This document shows, piece after piece, positions 36,583 to 45,265 of a stretch of 64,000 nucleotides of DNA. This DNA comes from Pseudomonadota bacterium (GTDB lineage: Bacteria > Pseudomonadota > Gammaproteobacteria > Xanthomonadales > Xanthomonadaceae), in NCBI GenBank assembly GCA_023419315.1, contig JAEZYE010000059.1, positions 1-64,000 on the forward strand, written 5' to 3'. Each line of letters begins with the position of its first letter. Positions within the stretch are counted from its first letter, which is position 1. A program made the position numbers and the translations under genes. Below the pieces are notes generated by a model that did not search any database, was not told where the DNA came from, and was given only the letters and a program-made list of their open reading frames with translations.

Positions 36583-37479
36583 ATGTTTCGCCGCCTCTGC
36601 GCCGTGCTGCTGCTGTGGGCCTGCCTGTGGCCGGCCCTGGCGCAGGAGCTTGCGGGCATTCCCAAGCTGGATTCGCCGGTGGTGGACGTCACCGGCACGC
36701 TTGACGCGACGCAGAAGCAGCGACTCGAACAGCTCGCGCTGGCGTTGCAGCAGCGCAAGGGCAGCCAGCTGCAGATCCTGATCGTGCCCAGCACGCAGCC
36801 GGAAACCATCGAGCAGTACGCCCAGCGCGTGTTCGATCAGTGGAAGATTGGTCGCAAGGGCGTGGACGATGGCGTCCTGCTGCTGGTCGCCAAGGATGAC
36901 CGCCGCGTGCGAATCCAGCCCGGTTATGGACTGGAGGGCGCGATTCCGGACGCCATCGCCAATCGCGTCATCCAGGAATACCTGGTGCCGAAATTCCGTG
37001 CGGGAGACTTCGCCGGCGGCATCACCGATGCGACCGCCGTGTTGATCAATCTGATCGACGGCGAAACCCTGCCGGCTCCGGTGAGCGATCACCGCGAACC
37101 GCGCGGATCGAGCGGTGGCGGCTGGATATTCGCTTTGTTCGCCGCCTTCATCGCGGCGAATTTCGCGCGCGCCATCTTTTCGCGTGCGCCCTCGGGTGTG
37201 CGCAGCCTGATTACCGGCGCGGCGTCGGGAGGCGTGGCCCTCCTGTTCTCCTCCATGTGGTTGCTGGGTGGCCTGGCCGGCGTGTTCGGCCTGATCTATG
37301 GCCTGGTGGCCATGGCGCCCGCCGGCCGTTACGCACGTCACCGTGATTGGGGCGGCTGGGGCGGAGGCGGCGGGTTCGGAGGCGGCGGGTTTGGTGGTGG
37401 AGGTGGCGGCTTCGGCGGTGGCGGTTGGGGTGGCGGCGGCGGCATGTCCGGAGGCGGTGGCGCCTCGGGGAGCTGGTGA
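36583..37479 (+). CDS. TPM-domain membrane protein with Gly-rich C-terminus
   Basis: 298 residues. Signal peptide to about residue 22 (ALAQ). Residues 30-150 are a TPM phosphatase-fold domain (VVDVTGTLDATQKQRLEQLA, then QYAQRVFDQWKIGRKGVDDG, then VRIQPGYGLEGAIPDAIANR). Two or three membrane helices follow at about 185-245, and the last 40 residues are nearly all Gly with Trp, Phe and Ser. This is the YgcG architecture. It starts 18 bases after lemA. Its stop codon overlaps the next start (TGATG). Confidence 0.88.
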   Translation: MFRRLCAVLLLWACLWPALAQELAGIPKLDSPVVDVTGTLDATQKQRLEQLALALQQRKGSQLQILIVPSTQPETIEQYAQRVFDQWKIGRKGVDDGVLLLVAKDDRRVRIQPGYGLEGAIPDAIANRVIQEYLVPKFRAGDFAGGITDATAVLINLIDGETLPAPVSDHREPRGSSGGGWIFALFAAFIAANFARAIFSRAPSGVRSLITGAASGGVALLFSSMWLLGGLAGVFGLIYGLVAMAPAGRYARHRDWGGWGGGGGFGGGGFGGGGGGFGGGGWGGGGGMSGGGGASGSW

Positions 37480-37967
37480 TGCGGCTGCTGCGCCATCTGT
37501 TTCCGCCCTCGGCGCGCCGGATGTTCCCGGCCGACAGCCTGCAACGTATTGCCGACGCCATCCACCAGGGCGAGCAGCGCCATACCGGCGAGGTGATGTT
37601 CGCCGTAGAACCGGAATTGCCGGTGCTGGCCGTGATGCGTGGCATGCAGGCGCGCGAACGTGCGCACGAAGCCTTCGCCCGGCTGCGCACCTGGGACACG
37701 GAAGCCAACAACGGCGTGCTCATCTACCTGCTGCTGGCCGACCACCGCATTGAAATCGTCGCCGATCGCGGATTGAAGGGACGGGTCAGCGACGAGCAGT
37801 GGCGGGGTGTCTGCACGCTGATGGAGGAACGGCTGGCCGCCGGTGAGGCGGAAGCGGCCGTGCTGCGCGGCATCGCCGCGGTCTCGGACCTGCTGGCGGC
37901 GTATTTCCCGCAGGACGGCAGTCGCCCCGACGAAGACGAATTGCCCAACCGGCCGCACATCTTCTGA
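37479..37967 (+). CDS. Second TPM-domain protein
   Basis: 162 residues from the ATG at 37479 that shares bases with the previous stop. It has a TPM-like domain (FPADSLQRIADAIHQGEQRH, then EVMFAVEPEL, ARLRTWDTEANNGVLIYLL, DHRIEIVADRGLKGRVSDEQW) without signal peptide, membrane helix or Gly tail, so it may be cytosolic and partner the membrane-bound YgcG-like protein. The lemA-TPM-TPM order recurs in proteobacteria. Enzymatic function is unknown. Confidence 0.85.
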   Translation: MRLLRHLFPPSARRMFPADSLQRIADAIHQGEQRHTGEVMFAVEPELPVLAVMRGMQARERAHEAFARLRTWDTEANNGVLIYLLLADHRIEIVADRGLKGRVSDEQWRGVCTLMEERLAAGEAEAAVLRGIAAVSDLLAAYFPQDGSRPDEDELPNRPHIF

Positions 37968-38025
37968 GTGCCGCGACGCGTGCTGGGGCAAAATACGGCT
38001 TTCCCTGCGGGCAGCACCGAGGCGC

Positions 38026-38904
38026 ATGATCTATCTCCACCAGATTGACCCCATTGCCCTGTCCATCGGGCCCGTGAAACTGCACTGGTACGGGCTGATG
38101 TACCTGCTGGGATTCCTCGCCGCATGGTGGCTGGGCAAGCGCCGCATCGAAGCCGGACGCCTGCCTGGCGTGAACGCGAACGCGTTCTCCGATCTGCTGT
38201 TCTACCTGATGCTCGGCGTCGTGCTGGGCGGCCGCATCGGCTACATCCTGTTCTACGGATTCGAGGGCTTCCTCGCCAATCCGCTTTCAATCCTGAAGGT
38301 GTGGGAAGGCGGCATGAGCTTCCACGGCGGCCTGCTCGGCGTGATGGCAGCGGCGTTGTGGTGGTCGCGTCGCCAGCGCCTCCATTTCTTCGACACGATG
38401 GATTTCGTCGCGCCGCTGGTGCCGCTGGGCCTGGGCTTCGGCCGCATCGGCAATTTCATCGGTGCGGAACTGTGGGGCAAGTACACGCATGCGGGCTGGG
38501 GTGTGATCTTCCCGACCGATCCGGCGTTGAAAGGGTTCAGTGCCGCGGAATTGCAGGCGCAGTACGCCGCGGGTGCGCTTGATCAGTTCGCGCGTCATCC
38601 GTCGCAGCTCTACCAGGCGTTCCTCGAAGGCCTGGTGATGTTCTTGGCGCTGTGGTGGTTCTCCCGTCGCCCGCGTCCGCGTTACGCGGTGTCCGGCATG
38701 TTTGCCCTGCTTTACGGTGTGTTCCGTTTTCTGGTCGAGTTCGTGCGCGTGCCGGACGAGCAGTTGAGTTACCTTGCCTTCGGCTGGCTGACGATGGGCC
38801 AGCTGTTGAGCCTGCCGCTGGTGGTGCTCGGCCTTTATCTGCTGTGGCGTTCGCATCGTTCTCCCACGCTGCAACCGGCACCGTCCCCCAAGGAACACGC
38901 ATGA
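38026..38904 (+). CDS. lgt: Prolipoprotein diacylglyceryl transferase
   Basis: 292 residues from the ATG at 38026 (GAGG upstream) with seven membrane helices. It transfers diacylglycerol from phosphatidylglycerol to the lipobox Cys of prolipoproteins. HWYGLMYLLGF at the N-terminus, the signature GGRIGYILFYG, WEGGMSFHGGLLG, GRIGNFIGAELWG and HPSQLYQAFLEG (catalytic His and Tyr region) are all present. It overlaps thyA by four bases (ATGA), the same arrangement as in E. coli. It serves the several lipoproteins in this window. Confidence 0.97.
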   Translation: MIYLHQIDPIALSIGPVKLHWYGLMYLLGFLAAWWLGKRRIEAGRLPGVNANAFSDLLFYLMLGVVLGGRIGYILFYGFEGFLANPLSILKVWEGGMSFHGGLLGVMAAALWWSRRQRLHFFDTMDFVAPLVPLGLGFGRIGNFIGAELWGKYTHAGWGVIFPTDPALKGFSAAELQAQYAAGALDQFARHPSQLYQAFLEGLVMFLALWWFSRRPRPRYAVSGMFALLYGVFRFLVEFVRVPDEQLSYLAFGWLTMGQLLSLPLVVLGLYLLWRSHRSPTLQPAPSPKEHA

Positions 38905-39695
38905 AGGCGTATCTCGATCTGCTGGCTCATGTCCTCGAACACGGCGCGGAAAAATCCGATCGCACCGGCACCGGCACGCGCAGCGTGTTCGGCTGGCAGA
39001 TGCGCTTCGATCTGGCCGAAGGCTTCCCTCTGGTCACCACCAAGAAGCTGCACCTGCGTTCCATCGTCCACGAATTGCTGTGGTTCCTGAAGGGCGAAAC
39101 CAACATCGCCTACCTGAAGGACAACAAGGTCAGCATCTGGGACGAATGGGCGGACGCGAACGGTGAACTCGGCCCGGTGTACGGCAAGCAATGGCGACGC
39201 TGGTCCGGCGCGGACGGCGCCGAGATCGATCAGATGCGCTGGGTGGTGGACGAGATCAGGCGCAATCCGGATTCACGCCGGCTGATCGTCAGTGCCTGGA
39301 ACGTGGCGGATCTGCCGCGCATGGCCTTGATGCCATGCCACACGATGTTCCAGTTCTATGTGGTCGACGGCAAGCTGAGCTGCCAGCTGTATCAGCGCAG
39401 CGGCGATATTTTCCTCGGCGTGCCGTTCAACATCGCCAGTTATGCATTGCTGACGCACATGGTCGCGCAGGTGACGGGGCTGGGCGTCGGCGATTTCGTG
39501 CATACGCTGGGCGACGCGCACTTGTATGCCAACCATTACGAGCAGGCGCGCGAGCAATTGACGCGCACGCCGCGCGCGTTGCCGAAGTTGCACCTCAATC
39601 CCGAAGTGACGGATCTGTTCGCGTTCGACTACGACGACATCGAGATCCTGGGCTACGACCCGCACCCGGCGATCAAGGCGCCGGTGGCGGTGTGA
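38901..39695 (+). CDS. thyA: Thymidylate synthase
   Basis: 264 residues, exactly the length of E. coli ThyA. It makes dTMP from dUMP with methylene-THF. EKSDRTGTGTRSVFGWQMRF, LHLRSIVHELLWFLKGETN, and the catalytic-Cys segment ALMPCHTMFQFY are standard, followed by YQRSGDIFLGVPFNIASYA and GDAHLYANHYEQ. The start overlaps the lgt stop. It draws on the same folate pool as metF and folA in this window. Confidence 0.98.
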   Translation: MKAYLDLLAHVLEHGAEKSDRTGTGTRSVFGWQMRFDLAEGFPLVTTKKLHLRSIVHELLWFLKGETNIAYLKDNKVSIWDEWADANGELGPVYGKQWRRWSGADGAEIDQMRWVVDEIRRNPDSRRLIVSAWNVADLPRMALMPCHTMFQFYVVDGKLSCQLYQRSGDIFLGVPFNIASYALLTHMVAQVTGLGVGDFVHTLGDAHLYANHYEQAREQLTRTPRALPKLHLNPEVTDLFAFDYDDIEILGYDPHPAIKAPVAV

Positions 39696-39702
39696 GCCGG
39701 TG

Positions 39703-40242
39703 ATGTTCGAACAGGACAGCGTCGGCGGCATCGAGTTGAGCGTGCGGCGCGACGACGCCTATCTGCGCGAACACTACCGCCAGTGGTGGCTGCATCGCAG
39801 CGGCTGGCGGCGTTGGCTGTGGTTGGCCTCGCTGGTACTGGGCCTGATCGCCGTTGCCGTGGCTTTCAGCGCGGCAACGACCGCGGTGCGGCTGCCCGCG
39901 GTGGTGATCGCGGCGATGGGCCTGGCGCAATCGATCGTGCCGTGGCTGGAATTCCGTCGCTGGAAACAGGCCGCGCTCGGTGGCCTGGAAACCATGCCGG
40001 ATCTCCGGCTGTCGATGCATGCGGGAATCCGCCACTTTGGCGCCGGCCCCAGCGTGCGCTATGTGGCAGGCGGCGAGGTGATTCGCGTGCCTGGTGGCGT
40101 TTTCGTGTACGAGCGCGGAAGCAGCGGCCGCCACGTCTATCTGCCGGCGCTGTGGATGCAGAACGAAGGCGTTCGGAACTGGCTCGCGAACATCGAAGGC
40201 GCAAGCGGTAGCGCAGTCGGTGGAGATCGGACGCATGGCTGA
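39703..40242 (+). CDS. Small membrane protein, YcxB-like
   Basis: 179 residues from the ATG at 39703; a GTG three bases earlier is in frame. Two adjacent membrane helices occur at about 42-78 (WLWLASLVLGLIAVAVAF, then VVIAAMGLAQSIVPWLEF). The C-terminal 75 residues form a beta-rich domain like that of YcxB-type proteins (MHAGIRHFGAGPSVRYVAGGE, RVPGGVFVYERGS, HVYLPALWMQNEG). The family match is tentative. It lies between thyA and folA and overlaps folA by eight bases, so it is co-transcribed. Function unknown. Confidence 0.65.
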   Translation: MFEQDSVGGIELSVRRDDAYLREHYRQWWLHRSGWRRWLWLASLVLGLIAVAVAFSAATTAVRLPAVVIAAMGLAQSIVPWLEFRRWKQAALGGLETMPDLRLSMHAGIRHFGAGPSVRYVAGGEVIRVPGGVFVYERGSSGRHVYLPALWMQNEGVRNWLANIEGASGSAVGGDRTHG

Positions 40243-40750
40243 CCGCCCGCTGCTTTCGCTGATTGCCGCGCTGGATCGCCGCCATGCGATCGGACGCGAC
40301 AACGATCTGCCGTGGCGTCTGCCCGATGATCTGAAACGCTTCAAGGCGCTGACGCTCGGCAAGCCGGTGCTGATGGGCCGGCGCACCGCCGAATCGCTGG
40401 GACGCGCCTTGCCGGGGCGGCGCAACCTTGTGATCACACGCAGCGGCCGCGCGCCGTTCGCCGGCATGGAACCGGTGGACTCGATCGAGCAGGCGCTCGA
40501 ATGGACCGGCAGCGAAGGCAATGAGGAACTCTGCGTGATCGGCGGTGGCGAAATCTACACGCAGACCATCGCACGGGCGGATGCCTTGTATCTGACGCAC
40601 GTGGACACCGTGGTCGAGGACGCGCACGCGTTCTTTCCGTCTTTCGATGCGGCCGAATGGGATGCCGTGCGCCGTGAGCCACACGCGGCCGACGCCCGGC
40701 ACGCGTTCGCATTCGAGTTCGTCGACTACCTGCGCATACGCGGCGACTGA
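40235..40750 (+). CDS. folA: Dihydrofolate reductase
   Basis: 171 residues from the ATG at 40235 with GGAG upstream. It reduces dihydrofolate, the product of ThyA, to tetrahydrofolate. LSLIAALDRRHAIGRDNDLPWRLPDDLKRFKALT contains the catalytic Asp region and Met20-type loop, GKPVLMGRRTAESLG the NADP site, and CVIGGGEIY the second NADP motif. It is the last gene of the lgt-thyA-folA unit and converges on apaH, as in E. coli. Confidence 0.97.
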   Translation: MADRPLLSLIAALDRRHAIGRDNDLPWRLPDDLKRFKALTLGKPVLMGRRTAESLGRALPGRRNLVITRSGRAPFAGMEPVDSIEQALEWTGSEGNEELCVIGGGEIYTQTIARADALYLTHVDTVVEDAHAFFPSFDAAEWDAVRREPHAADARHAFAFEFVDYLRIRGD

Positions 40751-40818
40751 TCGCGGTCAGCCGGGCATCCCGTTCCCCGGACGCCGGCAGCACGACGCGT
40801 TCGACTCGTCCGCGGTGT

Positions 40819-41664
40819 TCAGTCGCGTGGCTGTTCGCCGGCTTCCAGCGGTCGGCCTGGCACCTGGACCAGTCTCAGATCTTCGGTGTCCAGTTGCAGC
40901 GCGGTGAGCTTTCCGCCCCACACGGCGCCGGTGTCGATGGCGTGCACCCCATGGCCGATCATCAGGCCCAGCGTGGACCAGTGGCCGCAGACGATCTTCA
41001 GATCGCGGGTGGCGCGACCCGGCACTTCGTACCAGGGATACAGCCCCTGCGCCTGCGTGCCGGGCGCGCCTTTTTCCTCGATCGACATGCGCCCGCGCGG
41101 CGTGCAGTAGCGCATGCGCGTGAGCACGTTGATGATGGCGCGCGTGCGGTCGTAGCCGGACAGCCCGGTCGACCAGTTCGGCTTGTCGCCGTACATGTTG
41201 CGGAACAGTTTGCGGAAGCCGGTACCGTGCAGTTGCTGCTCGACCTCGCGTGCATAGCGCTCGGCCAGCGAAGTCGTCCACTTCGGCGCGAGGCCGGCGT
41301 GGATCATCATCCAGCCCAACTGCCGATCCACGTGGACCAGGCGCTGGCTGCGCAGCCAGTCGAGCAGGGTGCGTGCGTCATCGGCCAGCACGACGCGCTG
41401 CAAATCCGGATTGACCTTGCGCTGCTCTTCCGGCGTGCGCTCACCGATCGCAAGCAGGGACAGATCATGATTGCCCAGCACGACGACGCTGTGATCCCGC
41501 AAGGAATGCACCAGGCGCAGTGTCTCCAGCGACTGGCCACCGCGATTGACCAGATCGCCGCAGAACCAGAGCCGGTCCCGGGCCGGGTCGAAGCGGATTG
41601 TTTCCAGCAACCGTTGGGTGGCGTCGTAACAGCCCTGGAGATCGCCGATCGCCCAGACCGCCAT
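40819..41664 (-). CDS. apaH: Symmetrical Ap4A hydrolase
   Basis: 281 residues. It cleaves diadenosine tetraphosphate symmetrically to two ADP. The metallophosphatase motifs are GDLQGCYD, FCGDLVNRGGQS, VVLGNHDLSLLA and MIHAGLAP, with a C-terminal half KIVCGHWSTLGL. It starts one base before the apaG stop (TGATG) on the minus strand and is the last gene of the lptD operon. Confidence 0.97.
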   Translation of the reverse strand: MAVWAIGDLQGCYDATQRLLETIRFDPARDRLWFCGDLVNRGGQSLETLRLVHSLRDHSVVVLGNHDLSLLAIGERTPEEQRKVNPDLQRVVLADDARTLLDWLRSQRLVHVDRQLGWMMIHAGLAPKWTTSLAERYAREVEQQLHGTGFRKLFRNMYGDKPNWSTGLSGYDRTRAIINVLTRMRYCTPRGRMSIEEKGAPGTQAQGLYPWYEVPGRATRDLKIVCGHWSTLGLMIGHGVHAIDTGAVWGGKLTALQLDTEDLRLVQVPGRPLEAGEQPRD

Positions 41665-42041
41665 CAGTGCAGGGTCCGCGGGATGGACAGGGTGAACTGC
41701 GGAATCGGCGCATCGAAAAGCGTGCCGTCGTCGGCAATCATCTCGTAGCGACCCTGCATGGTGCCGATGTCGGTTTCCAGCACCGCACCCGAGGTGTATT
41801 CGAAATCCTCACCGGGTTGCAGCCAGGGTTGCTCGCCCACCACGCCGGCGCCTTCGACTTCCTTCACGTTGCCATTGGCGTCGGTGATCACCCAATGGCG
41901 GCCCAGCAGACGGGCCGCCACCACGCCGCGGTTATGGATGCGGATGGTGTAGGCGAAGACGTAGCGCCCTTCCTCGGGAGCGGACTGGTCGTCGACGAAG
42001 CGGGTGGCGACATCAATGTCGATGGCATGCACATGTTTCAT
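41664..42041 (-). CDS. apaG: ApaG
   Basis: 125 residues, a fibronectin-like beta-sandwich. YVFAYTIRIHNRG, ARLLGRHWVITDANG and EYTSGAVLETDIGTMQGRY are the ApaG signature segments. Usually encoded with apaH and rsmA; a binding role for nucleotides has been suggested but not settled. It overlaps apaH and follows rsmA after 58 bases. The ATG at 42041 gives the standard N-terminus. Confidence 0.96.
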   Translation of the reverse strand: MKHVHAIDIDVATRFVDDQSAPEEGRYVFAYTIRIHNRGVVAARLLGRHWVITDANGNVKEVEGAGVVGEQPWLQPGEDFEYTSGAVLETDIGTMQGRYEMIADDGTLFDAPIPQFTLSIPRTLH

Positions 42042-42099
42042 GGCGACAGTGTATGCATTGCCGCGTGAAACGGGAACGTGGATCCGGCTGCCGCCGTGC

Positions 42100-42894
42100 T
42101 TACGCCCCGGTGTCGGCGGTGATGTTCGACAGCCGGATGAAACCGCTCACGTCGATCTGTTCGGCGCGCGCATCCGGCGCAAGCCCGGCCGCTTCGATCT
42201 GCGCTGCGTCGCATACACCCGACAGGGCGTTGCGCAGCGTCTTGCGCCGCTGTCCGAAGGCGGCGCGGACCACGTCGGCGAACCGCGCTGCGTCGTTGAG
42301 GCCAATCGACTCCGGCGTCCGCGGCACAACGCGCACGACGGCGGAATCCACTTTCGGCGGCGGCCGGAACGCACCCGGCGGCACCACGAACAGGGGCGTC
42401 ACTGCGCAATAGGCCTGCAGCATGACGCTGAGGCGGCCGTACACCTTGCTGCCCGGACCCGCCGCCATGCGATCCACGACTTCCTTCTGCAACATGAAAA
42501 CCATGTCGCGGATGACCGCGGCGTGTTCGATCGCATGGAAGAGGATGGGCGAGGAGAGGTTGTACGGAAGATTGCCGACCAGCCGCAGGGGCTCGTCGCC
42601 GGCCAGCTTTCCGAAATCCACGTCGAGCACGTTCTTGTGGATGATGGTCAGGCGGCCGATCGTCTCGGATGCCTCCATCAATGGCGTGATCAAATCGCGG
42701 TCGAACTCGATTGCGGTGAGTTCGCCATGGCGGCGCAGCAACGGGAACGTGATCGCGCCCTGTCCAGGACCGATTTCCACCAGGCGGTCGCCGGGTTGCG
42801 GATTGACGGCCTGCACGATCCGATCGATGTAGCTGCGATCGGTCAGGAAATGCTGGCCGAGCGATTTTTTCGGCGGCGCCTTGAATGCTGACAT
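42100..42894 (-). CDS. rsmA: 16S rRNA adenine dimethyltransferase (KsgA)
   Basis: 264 residues from the ATG at 42894. It dimethylates A1518 and A1519 in 16S rRNA with SAM. PKKSLGQHFLTD starts the protein; LVEIGPGQGAITFPLL is motif I, HKNVLDVDF motif III, and GNLPYNLSSPI motif IV with the catalytic NLPY. FRPPPKVDSAVVR is the C-terminal signature. It has pdxA upstream (40 bases) and apaG downstream. Confidence 0.97.
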   Translation of the reverse strand: MSAFKAPPKKSLGQHFLTDRSYIDRIVQAVNPQPGDRLVEIGPGQGAITFPLLRRHGELTAIEFDRDLITPLMEASETIGRLTIIHKNVLDVDFGKLAGDEPLRLVGNLPYNLSSPILFHAIEHAAVIRDMVFMLQKEVVDRMAAGPGSKVYGRLSVMLQAYCAVTPLFVVPPGAFRPPPKVDSAVVRVVPRTPESIGLNDAARFADVVRAAFGQRRKTLRNALSGVCDAAQIEAAGLAPDARAEQIDVSGFIRLSNITADTGA

Positions 42895-42934
42895 GCGCGG
42901 ATTATGGCCGAAGGCAGCGCCTCCGTCGCGGGAA

Positions 42935-43909
42935 TCAGCGCCGGCGTTGCAACGCCATGCGCGCGCAGGTTCCGGCGGCGGCGAACAGGCTGGAAGGATC
43001 GGCGACACCCTTGCCCGCGAGATCCAGTGCGGTGCCGTGATCCACGGCCACGCGCGGGTAGGGCAGACCGAGGGTCAGGTTCACCGCCTGCTCGAAGCCG
43101 CTGTATTTCAGGACTGGCAGTCCCTGGTCGTGGTACATCGCGACGACGGCGTCGAAGCCGCGCAGCTTCTGCGGAAGGAAGGCGGTATCCGCGGGCAGCG
43201 GGCCGACCAGTTGCATCCCTTCAACGCGAAGCTGTTCCAGCACCGGTTCGATGACGTCGATTTCTTCGCGCCCCAGATGTCCGGCCTCGCCCGCGTGCGG
43301 ATTCAACCCGAGTACGGCGATGACGGGATCGGCGATGCCGAAATCATCGCGGAGCGCGGCATGCGTGATGCGCAGAGTCGGGACGAGTGTGTCGGGACGG
43401 ATCGCGTCGGCGACCTCGCGCAGGGGCAGGTGCGTGGTGACCAGCGCGACGCGGACAATGTCATTGGCCAGCATCATCACGACCGGGCGGCCGGCATGCT
43501 CGGCGAGCAGTTCGGTCGTGCCGGTGTAGGGAATCCCACCCGCGTTGATCGCCGCCTTGTGGACCGGTCCGGTGACCATGCCTTCGAGCGTGCCTTGCAC
43601 GCATGCACTCGCCGCTTCCCGCAGTGCGGCGATCACGCTGGCGGCGTTGGCAGGGTCTGGCTGACCGAACCGGACGGGATTCGCGTGCGGTATCGGCCGG
43701 ATGATCAGATCGCCGGCCTGCTCGATGGCTTGATGCGCGTCGCGCAGGCGCAACGGCAGTGAGAGCGCACGCGCCGCGGCTTCCAGCGTGCGGGGATCAG
43801 CGAATGCGATCAGGCGGCAATCCTGGCGCGGAACCTGCGCCAGGCGCACACAGAGCTCGGGGCCGATCCCGGCCGGCTCGCCCGGCACCAGCGCGAGCGA
43901 GGGGAGCAT
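42935..43909 (-). CDS. pdxA: 4-hydroxythreonine-4-phosphate dehydrogenase
   Basis: 324 residues. It oxidises 4-phosphohydroxy-L-threonine in pyridoxal phosphate synthesis. LVPGEPAGIGPEL near the N-terminus, MVTGPVHKAAINAGG, VTTHLPLREV, GLNPHAGEAGHLGREE and the metal-binding MYHDQGLPVLK are standard PdxA motifs. It starts three bases after the surA stop and belongs to the lptD-surA-pdxA-rsmA-apaGH operon. Confidence 0.97.
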   Translation of the reverse strand: MLPSLALVPGEPAGIGPELCVRLAQVPRQDCRLIAFADPRTLEAAARALSLPLRLRDAHQAIEQAGDLIIRPIPHANPVRFGQPDPANAASVIAALREAASACVQGTLEGMVTGPVHKAAINAGGIPYTGTTELLAEHAGRPVVMMLANDIVRVALVTTHLPLREVADAIRPDTLVPTLRITHAALRDDFGIADPVIAVLGLNPHAGEAGHLGREEIDVIEPVLEQLRVEGMQLVGPLPADTAFLPQKLRGFDAVVAMYHDQGLPVLKYSGFEQAVNLTLGLPYPRVAVDHGTALDLAGKGVADPSSLFAAAGTCARMALQRRR

Positions 43910-43912
43910 CGA

Positions 43913-45265
43913 TCAGCTGCCGGGCGCGGGAACCGGCGGATTGGCCGGCGCTGCGTCGGTCTTGGCTTGCTCACCGCTGCGGATATCGACAAAGGCCTCA
44001 CCGCGCATTTCCTGCAGGAAGCGGTTGTATTCGTCCTCCAGCTTGCGGCGGCCAATCGTTTCGCGCACCTGCGCGCGCTGGTTGTCGTTGGTCACGTCGG
44101 TCTGGCGGGTTTCCAGACGCTGGACGATGTGCCAGCCGGCATCGGTGCGGAACGCCTGGCTGATCTGGCCGTCGCTCACGCCTTCCACCTGCTTGCCGAA
44201 ATCCGGGCCGAACGCATCGGCCGGGAACCATCCCAGGTCGCCACCGCCGTTGCGGCTGTTCGGATCTTCCGAGAATTCCTTGGCGACTTCGGCGAAATCC
44301 GCACCGCCGGCGATGCGCGCGCGCAGCGTCTCGATCTTGGCCTTGGCCGCGGCGGCGTCCTGAGTCGGGGTGATGCGGACGAGGATGTGGCGAGCGTGGT
44401 ATTCGGTCACCGTGCGGGTCGGTCCCTGGTTGCTGTCGCGCGTTTCGACGAGCTTGAGCAACTGGAATCCGCTGGCGCCGCGCAGCGGACCGATCACCTG
44501 GCCTGCCGACATGGTCTTGAGTGTTTCAACGAACGCGGTCGGGATTTCATCGACCGAACGCCAGCCCAGATCACCGCCTTCCAGCGCGTTGGGGCTGTCC
44601 GAATAGCGGACCGCAGCGGCATTGAAATCGAGCTCGCCCTTGTCGATCAGGCCCTTGATGCCGTCGATCTTCTGCTGGCCGGTGGCGATCTGTTCGGCGG
44701 TGGCGCCTTCGGGCAAGGCCACGAGGATGTGGGCCAGATGGTACTGGCGGCTGGACGACTGGTTGGCGAGGGCCGCATCGACTTCGCCTTCGCTGACCTG
44801 GATGCGGCTCTGCGCGAAGCTCTGGCGCAGGCGCTGCACGGTGATTTCGTCGCGCAGCGAGTTGCGGAAGTCGGTGAAATTCATGCCGTCTTCCGCGAGG
44901 CGCGCGCGCAGGGTGTCCACCGTCATGTTGTTCTGCTGGGCGACACTGGCGACCGCGTTGTTGACTTCTTCATCACTGGCGCGGATGCCGCTGCTCGCGG
45001 CGCGCGCGACCTGCAGCTTCACCAGGATCAGGCGTTCCATCACCTGGCGCTGGAGCACGGACAGCGGCGGCAACTGGCCGGGCTGGTTGGCGTACTGGGC
45101 GACCACGTTGTTGATGGCGCGATCCAGTTCGCTCTGGAGGATCACGTCTTCATCGACGATGGCGGCGATGCGATCCAGCGGCTGGAGGTTCTGCGCCAGA
45201 AGCGGAGCGGCGCAGGAAACGGCCACCAGCAGGGCGGCCAGGGAGCGGAACAGCTTCTGAGTCAT
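43913..45265 (-). CDS. surA: Periplasmic chaperone/peptidyl-prolyl isomerase SurA
   Basis: 450 residues. Signal peptide to about residue 24 (ACAAPLLAQ). An N-terminal chaperone domain (LDRIAAIVDEDVILQSEL), then two parvulin domains (YHLAHILVALPEGA and YHARHILVRITP) each followed by an FSEDP/SDSPNA-type segment and GGDLGW. It escorts outer-membrane proteins such as LptD across the periplasm. Its ATG overlaps the lptD stop, so LPS transport and its chaperone are translated together. The C-terminus ends in a Pro-rich tail. Confidence 0.97.
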   Translation of the reverse strand: MTQKLFRSLAALLVAVSCAAPLLAQNLQPLDRIAAIVDEDVILQSELDRAINNVVAQYANQPGQLPPLSVLQRQVMERLILVKLQVARAASSGIRASDEEVNNAVASVAQQNNMTVDTLRARLAEDGMNFTDFRNSLRDEITVQRLRQSFAQSRIQVSEGEVDAALANQSSSRQYHLAHILVALPEGATAEQIATGQQKIDGIKGLIDKGELDFNAAAVRYSDSPNALEGGDLGWRSVDEIPTAFVETLKTMSAGQVIGPLRGASGFQLLKLVETRDSNQGPTRTVTEYHARHILVRITPTQDAAAAKAKIETLRARIAGGADFAEVAKEFSEDPNSRNGGGDLGWFPADAFGPDFGKQVEGVSDGQISQAFRTDAGWHIVQRLETRQTDVTNDNQRAQVRETIGRRKLEDEYNRFLQEMRGEAFVDIRSGEQAKTDAAPANPPVPAPGS

